A DNA stretch of 64,000 nucleotides from Novosphingobium beihaiense (lineage in GTDB: Bacteria; Pseudomonadota; Alphaproteobacteria; Sphingomonadales; Sphingomonadaceae): NCBI RefSeq assembly GCF_022832375.1, contig NZ_JALHLG010000014.1, positions 93,433-157,432 of the forward strand, written 5' to 3'. The translations under genes and the position numbers were made by a program. Of this stretch, positions 51,619 to 59,171 are shown piece after piece (positions within the stretch are counted from its first letter, which is position 1; each line of letters starts with the position of its first letter). The notes under the pieces are model-generated. The model had not been told where the DNA came from, ran no database searches, and saw only the letters and a list, made by a program, of their open reading frames with translations.

Positions 51619-54108
51619 TCAGAAGTTGAAGCGCAGCGAAGTGGAGATGGTCCGCGGGTTGATCGTCCGCGCCGTCACAACACCACTCGACGGGAGGAAT
51701 TCCCCGTCGACATCGACAAGACCCAGAACGTCAAACAGGTTGTTGGCGTTAAGCATGATCGTGACGCGATCGGTGGGGCGGTACTGCACAAAGGCATTGG
51801 TAACGACGTAGCCGGGCACTTTCAGCTGGTTGCTGTCACCCGTGTAGGCGCTGGTCGTCCCGTAGAAGTTTGCCCCGACGGTGAAGCGCTGGGTCTCGAT
51901 CTGCGGCGTCAGCTGGAAGATCAGATCCGCCTGCTGCTTCGGCGTATTGCCGACGGTGGAAGCGTCGATGTTATCCGCGGTGATTTCGGCCTTGGTCCAC
52001 GTCGCGCCGCCATTGATCAGGAAGATGCCCCGGCGGTAGCTGCCCTCGAATTCAAGGCCATACGCGCGGTAGGAGCGGTCGAGACCGACGTTGTGCTCGG
52101 CAGTCTTCGCCCAGAAGGCTGTGACGTAGGCTTCCAGGTTGCCGGTACGGTACTTGATACCGCCTTCGGCCTGCTTGACCGGGTCATAGGCCGCCGAAGG
52201 AACCGCCATCTTTCCGGTGAGCGGATTGATGTAGTTCGAGAACAGGATGCGGTCCGCATTGGCCCGGGCGCCCTTGGAGTAGCGGCCGAACAGCGAGAAG
52301 TCTTCCGCCATGCGGAAGTTCGCGCTGATCGAGTACGACAGGTAGTGGTAGTTGTAGTGCACCGGCGAGGGCTTGCTGTAGTCCACAAAGCCCACGTTGT
52401 TTTCCGGCGCGGAGATCGTGCCGTCACCATTGAGGTCGTACACCGTGCGCGTAGGAACGCCAGGCAGGAGGTCTGTCAGGCTGGTGCCGTAGATGGTGCC
52501 GCGGGCGCGGCCCATGTCATAGCGGGCGGACGCGCCGAGCGCGAACTTGCCGAACATGTAGTTGAGCGAGCCGTAAGGCGCGTTCACGTCGTACGTCATG
52601 TCGTAACGGTCGTGGCGGCGGCCGCCGATGAACATCGCGTTATAGGCCAGAACTCCGTTTTCGGTAATCGGAGTGGAGCCTGCGAAGGCATCGATCAGGT
52701 GCGCGTTGCCTCCGCCGAGCACATCGGTGAGCATGGTCGACCAAGCCCAGGCGGTGTCGATGTCCTGGCTCGACTTGTAGAAACCGGCCGTGAAAGTCAG
52801 CTTGCCCGAACCCAGATCCCACACCTTGCTCGCGCGCAAGTCGTTGGTCATGTTGTTCAGGCTGTTCAGCGCGACGTCCTGATTGCTGAGTACTGCCAGC
52901 AGGCCATTGCCGTTGAGCGCGGAGGGGTCGGCGATCACCTGTCCCGCGTTCGGGCCTGTCGCATAGCTCAGGCTCGTCGCATTCAGCATGCCCATGACCG
53001 CCGCGGCCGAATTGATGGATTGAAAAGGCAGCCGCGCGTTCGCGTTCGAGAACGTATTCGGCTGCGTGACGTGGCCGGAAATGTCGGCGTAACGGAACTT
53101 GTTGTTGATCGTCCAGCCTTCGACGTCGAACTTGGTTTCAAAGCCGATGGATTTGACCTTGGAATGCGTGGCTTTGCTGAAGGCGTTGCTGACAGGATTG
53201 TTGTCACCGTCCAGAGCCAGGGTGTTCGGAATGTAACGCGAGAACAGCGAGTCCTTGGAAACATTGAAGCCCGGTATGTTGGAATAGTGCGGGTTGTTTC
53301 CCGAACCCGAGACGAGAACCGGCGAATAGGGCGTCGGCACGGTCTGGTCGTCCAGCAGCTTGGCATAGACGCGGAAGTATCCGCCGCCTGCAAAGTCCTT
53401 CGTCATGTTGAACTTGAGCTGGCCGCCCTTGTAGCCGTCGAACCCGGTGTCGCGCGGGCCTTCGCCCTTGCGGTAGAAGCCGCCGATGTGGAAGCGCAGC
53501 GTGTCGTTGATCGGTCCGCCGTATTCGACGTCGACGCGCTTGCTGTCATAGTCGAGGCCAGTGCTGATCTGAACCGAGCCGCCTTCCACGTTCCCGGTCT
53601 TGTCGATGAGATTGACGATGCCGCCTGACGAGTTCGATGCGAACGTGGAGGCCGAACCGCCGCGGATCGCCTGAACCCCGGCGAGATTGAGGTCGGCGCG
53701 CAGAAACTGGTCGGCGGTTGCAAAGCCCATGTCGCCGAATTCGAGGGTCGGCAGGCCGTTTTCCTGAATCTGCAGGAATTTCGCACCGCCCAGAGCGATC
53801 GGCAGGCCGCGGATCGAGATATTGGAGTTACCTTCTCCGCCTGTGCTGCCCGAGCGCATGCCCGGAATGTTGCGGAAGATTTCGGCGACCGAGCGGGCGC
53901 CGAACTTTTCGATTTCCTTCTCACTCAGCGTGCTGGTGGAAGTCGCACTGTCCAGGCGGTCGCGGGCACGGGCGACGCCCGTGGTCATAAGATTGACGCG
54001 AGATTCCTTGGGCGGCGTGGTTTCGGCAGAAGCCTCTCCGTCTGCCGCCAGGACCGGCGAAGGCAGAAGGCAGGCCGTGGCAAGCAAAAGAAGTGTTTTT
54101 GTTTTCAC
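51619..54108 (-). CDS. TonB-dependent receptor
   Basis: An 829-residue outer-membrane receptor. The signal peptide is LLLLATACLLPSPVLAA. The plug domain follows (SEKEIEKFGARSVAEIFRN, GNSNISIRGLPIALGGAKF, VQAIRGGSASTFASNSSGG). A long beta-barrel ends in SLRFNF, the usual terminal phenylalanine for BAM. No siderophore or B12 pathway genes are near, so the substrate is unknown. It is read towards the chemoreceptor gene, 75 bp away. Confidence 0.95.
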   Translation of the reverse strand: MKTKTLLLLATACLLPSPVLAADGEASAETTPPKESRVNLMTTGVARARDRLDSATSTSTLSEKEIEKFGARSVAEIFRNIPGMRSGSTGGEGNSNISIRGLPIALGGAKFLQIQENGLPTLEFGDMGFATADQFLRADLNLAGVQAIRGGSASTFASNSSGGIVNLIDKTGNVEGGSVQISTGLDYDSKRVDVEYGGPINDTLRFHIGGFYRKGEGPRDTGFDGYKGGQLKFNMTKDFAGGGYFRVYAKLLDDQTVPTPYSPVLVSGSGNNPHYSNIPGFNVSKDSLFSRYIPNTLALDGDNNPVSNAFSKATHSKVKSIGFETKFDVEGWTINNKFRYADISGHVTQPNTFSNANARLPFQSINSAAAVMGMLNATSLSYATGPNAGQVIADPSALNGNGLLAVLSNQDVALNSLNNMTNDLRASKVWDLGSGKLTFTAGFYKSSQDIDTAWAWSTMLTDVLGGGNAHLIDAFAGSTPITENGVLAYNAMFIGGRRHDRYDMTYDVNAPYGSLNYMFGKFALGASARYDMGRARGTIYGTSLTDLLPGVPTRTVYDLNGDGTISAPENNVGFVDYSKPSPVHYNYHYLSYSISANFRMAEDFSLFGRYSKGARANADRILFSNYINPLTGKMAVPSAAYDPVKQAEGGIKYRTGNLEAYVTAFWAKTAEHNVGLDRSYRAYGLEFEGSYRRGIFLINGGATWTKAEITADNIDASTVGNTPKQQADLIFQLTPQIETQRFTVGANFYGTTSAYTGDSNQLKVPGYVVTNAFVQYRPTDRVTIMLNANNLFDVLGLVDVDGEFLPSSGVVTARTINPRTISTSLRFNF

Positions 54109-54785
54109 GATTATTATCCCTGTTGCGGCAAGATTCGCAGCGCCGGGATAGGGAACACCTGCTTAAACAGCAGATCTGGCCCATTAAGGATAATTGCAGG
54201 GGTTCTTGACAACACCCATTTGATGCACGCGCCGAATTCGCGTCCGGCAACTTGGTGTGCCTTTTGCGGATACTTGGTGATTTTGGGCCCGATAGTATTT
54301 CGTCAAATCACGCTGCCCGGCATCATGGTTTCTTTCGCATGAAGAGCTAAATGCGCAGAAAACCTGCGGTTGCGGCGTGCCGGAGCATGCGGGCAGCGGC
54401 CTGGCCCTGCGGACCGGCCTGGGCGGGTGGCACGATCGGCGCTGATGATATTCCGGCACGGGCGGTTACGGCCGGAAGTGGGTGGCGGATCTGCTTCTTT
54501 TCCATCGCGGAGGCGATTTGTTCTCTAGGCATATGCGCCTCATATCGAGCCTCGTTGATCAGTACTCATATGCCTATTTCTGCAGTTCGAGTTACCTGAT
54601 GCGCCATTGCTGGCTGGTAAGCTTGTTTCCAAGGCAATGGCCGCAATTGGTCCCTTCGACCAAGTGCAACCTGCAAACATGTACCCGGCAGATGGCCTGC
54701 CGGACCAGGCTCATGTCGCAAATCCGCTCTTCCAGGCAGCATGAGATCACTGCCTCACCCGGTCTGGACATCAGCAGAACCGGGA
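54109..54785. other. 677-bp non-coding stretch between the receptor and DeoR genes
   Basis: Short open frames occur on both strands (for example 54351-54599 and 54347-54532), but none has a clear start or codon pattern. The left part should hold the receptor promoter; the right part holds small hairpins just after the deoR stop (AGGCAG/CTGCCT at 54734-54755; CCCGGT/ACCGGG at 54758-54784). The CATATG cluster at 54526-54576 is described separately. Confidence 0.5.
54526..54576. promoter_or_regulatory. Inverted repeat of CATATG half-sites, candidate operator
   Basis: TAGGCATATG (54526-54535) is inverted perfectly at 54567-54576 as CATATGCCTA, 31 bp apart, with a third CATATC at 54541. The arms are rotationally symmetrical. 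They lie in the 677-bp gap upstream of the receptor gene. The bound factor is unknown; the nearby DeoR-type regulator is one candidate. Confidence 0.45.
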
Positions 54786-55622
54786 TCAGGCCGTCACGAC
54801 CTCGGCGTGCTGGAACGCCCCGGCGTATTCATCGTCCAGCGGCGCGTCGGTCACCAGAATATCGACAGAACTGAGCGGGGCGGTGTGGATCAGGCCGTAG
54901 CGCCCGAACTTGGAGGCGTCCGCGCCCAGCAGCACGCGTTCCGAGGTGGCGTAGGCGATGCGGCTCATGGCGGCTTCGCCGGGGTGGAAGTCCATAAGGC
55001 CCCGCTTCGCCTCGATCGCGCCTACCGACAGGATCGAAAGATGCGGCGTAAAACCGGCGACGTATTCCTGCGCCGTATGGTCCGAAAAGGCGTGGTAGTC
55101 ATAGTCCATCTGCCCTCCCGCCAGGAACAAGCAGTTGCCGTTGATACCGCCCAGATCGGTGGCCACCTGCAACGAGTTGGTGATCACGGTCAGCGAGCGG
55201 CGAGCGGTGAGTTGCTTGGCGATAATGCACGATGTCGTGCCCGCATCGATGAACAGGATCATGCCATCATGCACGAACTTTGCAGCAGCCGCGGCGATCC
55301 GTTGCTTGGCTGCGGCGTTCTCTTCCATCCGCTGCATCAGCGGGCCTTCGAAGACATGTGCTGCCAGCCGGGCGCCGCCGTGCTCGCGCACGACTGAGCC
55401 CTGTTTTTCAAGGATGCGCAGTTCGCGCCGGATCGTCTCGTCCGAGACGCCGAGATCGTTTGCGAGCCCGGCAACCGAGCGGACGCCGCCGCCGCTCTCC
55501 AACCGCGCCATGATCTCGCGCTGCCGGTCCATGCGCTTTTGAATGACGTACTCTCCCTTCCACTCCCGGACAGGGGAGGATTGCCGCTGCCCCTCGGGTC
55601 CGTCAACCGGCGCGCTGCCCAT
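54786..55622 (-). CDS. DeoR/GlpR-family transcriptional regulator
   Basis: A repressor with an N-terminal winged helix (MDRQREIMARLESGG, then GLANDLGVSDETIRREL) and a C-terminal phospho-sugar sensor domain (DGMILFIDAGTTSCIIAKQL, FHPGEAAMSRIAYATSERV). The family usually responds to phosphorylated intermediates such as glycerol-3-phosphate. The start at 55622 overlaps the phospholipase stop by one base (TAATG) and gives 278 residues; an internal ATG at 55532 gives 248 and fits the family N-terminus better. It is the last gene of the phosphatase and phospholipase unit. Confidence 0.9.
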   Translation of the reverse strand: MGSAPVDGPEGQRQSSPVREWKGEYVIQKRMDRQREIMARLESGGGVRSVAGLANDLGVSDETIRRELRILEKQGSVVREHGGARLAAHVFEGPLMQRMEENAAAKQRIAAAAAKFVHDGMILFIDAGTTSCIIAKQLTARRSLTVITNSLQVATDLGGINGNCLFLAGGQMDYDYHAFSDHTAQEYVAGFTPHLSILSVGAIEAKRGLMDFHPGEAAMSRIAYATSERVLLGADASKFGRYGLIHTAPLSSVDILVTDAPLDDEYAGAFQHAEVVTA

Positions 55623-57694
55623 TAGGCAGTGCCTGCCTCGAAAACGGCGGTCTCATCCATCGGTTCGCTGCGGCTGGGCTCGCCGTTTTCGAAGTGTCCG
55701 GCAAGGCGCTGCTCGAAACCGGGGTGCTCCTGCGCGGTCAGGCGCAGGTCATACCAGCGGTGCCCTTCCGTGAGCGGATGGGACGATGCGGCCGCATCCT
55801 TGGCGGCAAGGTGAAGCGTTCGCGGGGCTCCCGCCGCCCCGCGCGCAGGGGCGATCGTCAACGCCACGGATGCATCGCCACGATTGCGCAGCAGCAGGCG
55901 TACGGCGGGTTCCTGCGGCACGAAGACCGCCATGGCCTCGATCCGGCAGGCGCCGTCCAGCCGGTGATACGCACGATGGAAGCCGTTGGGGCCGAACACC
56001 ACGAGCGAGCGCCCGTCTGCAGGCCAGCGGTCTTCCAGCGTCTGCCCGGCACCAACCGTGTAATAGCGCGCACTGCCATCATCCGCCGCGCCATAGGCCT
56101 GGAACACCGCTGCCACCGTCCCCCGGTTGACAAAGCGCAGCGTCAGCCCTGCTTCGTCCCAGTGCGGTTCGACGTCGAGATCATAGGGCAGGGCCCGGGC
56201 CGGACGCCAGCCGGGCTCCTGCTTCGCCATCACCGGCGCCTGGGGAAGGCCGGGCATGGCAAGCTGGCACGCCGCATCGCTGGCGGCCAGATAGCCGCCG
56301 ACATCGGGCATCCGCGCCAGCCAGCCGGTATCGCGCCGCGCGGCCGGGGTGACGTCGAAGCCGAACGCACTGGTCAGATCGCCGCAGACGGCGCGGCGCC
56401 AGGGCGAGATATTGGGCTCGCGCACGCCGAAGCGGGTTTCGAGGAAGCGCAGGACCGAAGTGTGATCGAACACCTGCGAATTGACATGGCCGCCGCGCGT
56501 CCAGGGCGAGACGATCAGCATCGGCACGCGCGGCCCCAGCCCCACTGGCTCGCCCTTGTAAACCTCGCCGCGCGTATCGGCGGTGCTTGCGCCGAGCGCG
56601 GGCCGGGTGGCGGGAATCGGCGGCGGCATGTGATCGAAGAAGCCGTCGTTCTCATCGTAGTTGAGGATGAAGACGGTTTTCGCCCAGACTTCCGGATTGG
56701 CCGCCAGCGCGGCGACCAGCCGTCCGCACAGTTCTTGCCCGTAGGCAGGCGGTGCATCGGGGTGCTCGCACATGTTGAAGGGCGGGACGATCCACGAGAC
56801 CTGCGGCAGCCGGTCCGCCGCGACATCCTCTGCGAAAGCCGCGATCAGATGTTCGGCCCGCGTGCCGTGTGCATTCTCTTCCGTAGATCCCGGCACCCAG
56901 GCCCGCCCGCGGCGATAGCGCGAGGAGGTCCGGTCCAGATTGCGGAACGCCGCGAAGTAGCCGAGCGTATTGTTGCTGTAGTTGTCGTATTCCTGATAGA
57001 CCCGCCAGGACACGCCCGCCTCTTCCAGCCGGGCGGCGTAAGGCGTCCAGCCCAGCCCGGCAAAGTGCGGATCGTCCTTGGCCATGTCGGCGCCCGGATT
57101 GTCGTCGGTGCCGTCGTTGGAGACGTTGTAAGGCCCCTCGCTGCCAACCGAGAGCCCATTGGTCCCGGTGAAATGGTAGAGCCGGTTGGGGCCGGTCGGC
57201 CCGAAGATCGAGCAGTGATAGGCATCGCAGATCGTGAACTGATCGGCGAGCGCGTAGTAATAGGGCACGTCCGCGCGCGTCATGTGGCCCATGCTGAACG
57301 GGCCCTTTTCGGGCATCCAGACGTCCCAATGCTTCCAGCGGTCCTGGCTGCCCTTCCAGCTGTGATCGAGCCCCTGCAGGCAACCGGCGGCGGTGGCTGC
57401 CGTGTCGAGATGAAAGGGCAGGATGGTATCGCCGCCGTCCTTGGGCAATTGCCGCTGCGCCCAGACCGGCCGCCCGTCGGGCAGCATGAGCGGGCGCGGA
57501 TCGGCATAGCCGCGCACGCCGCGCAGGGCGCCGAAGTAGTGATCGAACGCGCGGTTTTCCTGCATGAGGATCACCACATGCTCGACATCGCGGATGGAGC
57601 CTGCAGGTGCCGGGCTCGCCGCGGCGGCGGGCAGTGCGGCCAGCCCGGCTCCGGCGGAGGCGCTGGCCAGGAACGTGCGGCGATCGACGGTCAT
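55622..57694 (-). CDS. Phosphocholine-specific phospholipase C, Tat-exported
   Basis: The 690-residue enzyme begins MTVDRRTFLASASAGAGLAA, a Tat signal. The AcpA/PLC superfamily core is visible as ILMQENRAFDHYFG, DENDGFFDHMPPP and QVFDHTSVLRFLETRF. Two C-terminal DUF756-type beta domains follow, the second having HRWYDLRLTAQEHPGFEQRL. It would hydrolyse phosphatidylcholine or sphingomyelin-like lipids to diacylglycerol and phosphocholine. The start overlaps the phosphatase stop by four bases (ATGA). The end overlaps deoR. Confidence 0.93.
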   Translation of the reverse strand: MTVDRRTFLASASAGAGLAALPAAAASPAPAGSIRDVEHVVILMQENRAFDHYFGALRGVRGYADPRPLMLPDGRPVWAQRQLPKDGGDTILPFHLDTAATAAGCLQGLDHSWKGSQDRWKHWDVWMPEKGPFSMGHMTRADVPYYYALADQFTICDAYHCSIFGPTGPNRLYHFTGTNGLSVGSEGPYNVSNDGTDDNPGADMAKDDPHFAGLGWTPYAARLEEAGVSWRVYQEYDNYSNNTLGYFAAFRNLDRTSSRYRRGRAWVPGSTEENAHGTRAEHLIAAFAEDVAADRLPQVSWIVPPFNMCEHPDAPPAYGQELCGRLVAALAANPEVWAKTVFILNYDENDGFFDHMPPPIPATRPALGASTADTRGEVYKGEPVGLGPRVPMLIVSPWTRGGHVNSQVFDHTSVLRFLETRFGVREPNISPWRRAVCGDLTSAFGFDVTPAARRDTGWLARMPDVGGYLAASDAACQLAMPGLPQAPVMAKQEPGWRPARALPYDLDVEPHWDEAGLTLRFVNRGTVAAVFQAYGAADDGSARYYTVGAGQTLEDRWPADGRSLVVFGPNGFHRAYHRLDGACRIEAMAVFVPQEPAVRLLLRNRGDASVALTIAPARGAAGAPRTLHLAAKDAAASSHPLTEGHRWYDLRLTAQEHPGFEQRLAGHFENGEPSRSEPMDETAVFEAGTA

Positions 57695-59013
57695 GGACGG
57701 GCCGCCTCCCCCGCTTCGGCGCTCTGCACCGGTGCGGGAACGGGCGCCTGGCCGGGCCATGTGAGCAGCCCCGCCAGATCGCCAAGCGCACACAGCTGTG
57801 CCGGGCCCTTCGCGCATTCGGGCGAGAGGATCTGGGTGGCGGGCGGCGATGCCGGGGAAAGCCGCGTGAGATGACGCATCTGGTCGAGCGTCTGCGCCTG
57901 ATAGAACACCCGGACGAACTGCTTGCCGGTCTTGGTATCCGTCAGCAGCATGAAGCCCAGACCGCCGCCAATGGGCGGGTCGTCGCGGCCATAGGTGGGC
58001 ATCTGGAAAGAGGCGCCCATCAGCGCGGTAAGCGCGGCGATATTGTTGTCATGCCCCACAAACAGCATCACTTTTGGCCCCTCGGCACTGGTGAGCAGCG
58101 AGCGGATGCGCGGCGCCATTTCCGCCGCCGTGCGCCGTGCCATGTAAGGGGAACGGTCGAACACGTCGAACAGCAAGGCGTGGAGCCGCGATACTTCGGT
58201 CAGTTCGGCAAGACTGGCCCGCCCCCAGCCGACCTGAGACATCGGCATCCCTTCGGCATATTGCAGCAGGAGGACTTCCGCCGTGCCCGACGTGATCATG
58301 ATCGGGCCTGTCAGCCCAATGCCCGGATCGTCCGCACGCAGCCGCGACGGTACGGCGGCGATGTCGCAGGCGTCCTGCGAACCATCGGAGGAACGGCAGC
58401 CGAGGATCTTTTCCAGCACGCGGGTCTGCCGCCGGGTTTGCGCGACAAGCTCGCCCGGCCCGCCCTTTGTGTAGCTCTCGATCGAGGCCAGCGCGGCCTT
58501 GGCATCGAAGGGGGCCGAGCCAGGGGCTCCCGCCGTGAACGTCAGGTCCGGCTTTCCGGGTTCCTTATGCCGCACCGGAATCTGACAGCCCGGGGCCAGG
58601 CCTTCGCGCAACTCGTCGCCACTGCCGATGCTGCGGCTGTCGCTGTCGGTATAGATGCCGAGGCTGTCCGGCCCGGGGCAGCCGGTGGGCTGGAGCAGGC
58701 CAAGCCCGCTGAACAGCGCCTTGTCATACCGGCCCATCAACCTCAAGGCCTCGCGGCCGTGCGGCGTCAGCTGGGCATTGGCCGTGGCCCATGACGGCCA
58801 GCGGTCCCGGGAATAGTCCATGGCGCCGATTTCGGTATCCAGCGGCGCCCGCAAGCCGTGGCGATAGACGATGACAACGCGTTCGACCCGGTACCCGTCT
58901 CCGGGAGCCAAACCGGAACGGTCTCCGGCGGGCAGATCGTCCGCAAGGGCCGGACCGCCGAGGGCGGCCATCGCACAGGCCAGAAATGCCGTCAGGGCTC
59001 TGTAGTTTTTCAT
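57691..59013 (-). CDS. Histidine acid phosphatase (AppA/Agp-like), exported
   Basis: The 440-residue product starts MKNYRALTAFLACAMAALGG, a signal peptide. The catalytic histidine motif RHGLRAP is at residues 51-57, and the proton-donor motif is GHDNNIAALTALMG near residue 335. The RHGLRAPL form is closer to glucose-1-phosphatase and general phosphatases than to true phytase. It is periplasmic or extracellular. It overlaps the phospholipase gene and follows a TonB-dependent receptor gene by 158 bp. The start at 59013 was chosen because it gives a clean signal. Confidence 0.92.
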   Translation of the reverse strand: MKNYRALTAFLACAMAALGGPALADDLPAGDRSGLAPGDGYRVERVVIVYRHGLRAPLDTEIGAMDYSRDRWPSWATANAQLTPHGREALRLMGRYDKALFSGLGLLQPTGCPGPDSLGIYTDSDSRSIGSGDELREGLAPGCQIPVRHKEPGKPDLTFTAGAPGSAPFDAKAALASIESYTKGGPGELVAQTRRQTRVLEKILGCRSSDGSQDACDIAAVPSRLRADDPGIGLTGPIMITSGTAEVLLLQYAEGMPMSQVGWGRASLAELTEVSRLHALLFDVFDRSPYMARRTAAEMAPRIRSLLTSAEGPKVMLFVGHDNNIAALTALMGASFQMPTYGRDDPPIGGGLGFMLLTDTKTGKQFVRVFYQAQTLDQMRHLTRLSPASPPATQILSPECAKGPAQLCALGDLAGLLTWPGQAPVPAPVQSAEAGEAARP

Positions 59014-59121
59014 GATCTTTGTGAAACCCTCATGCCGGGTGGCGCTGGCTGAACTGTTCAAAGCCTTTCCGTGCCTGGAGGAGAAAGCCCCGCGCATCGC
59101 GGCCCGGTATGGCAAAATGGT

Positions 59122-59157
59122 GCGGCGCTGAACCAGCCTTGTGCCGTTCAGCGCCGC
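59122..59157 (-). terminator. Strong hairpin between the receptor and phosphatase genes
   Basis: GCGGCGCTGAAC (59122-59133) pairs perfectly with 59146-59157 in a 12-bp stem with a 12-base loop, 14 bp after the receptor stop. The downstream T content on the minus strand is modest. It could partly terminate transcription or stabilise the receptor mRNA. Confidence 0.5.
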
Positions 59158-59171
59158 AATTCGAAGCGATA

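Noticed and set aside
50005..53628. A 1207-codon antisense frame over the chemoreceptor and TonB receptor genes.
   Set aside because: No recognisable domains; opposite strand has clear conserved proteins throughout.
54351..54599. A short plus-strand frame (and an opposing one at 54347-54532) in the 677-bp gap.
   Set aside because: No ribosome binding site, no family and no codon pattern; the opposing frames exclude each other.
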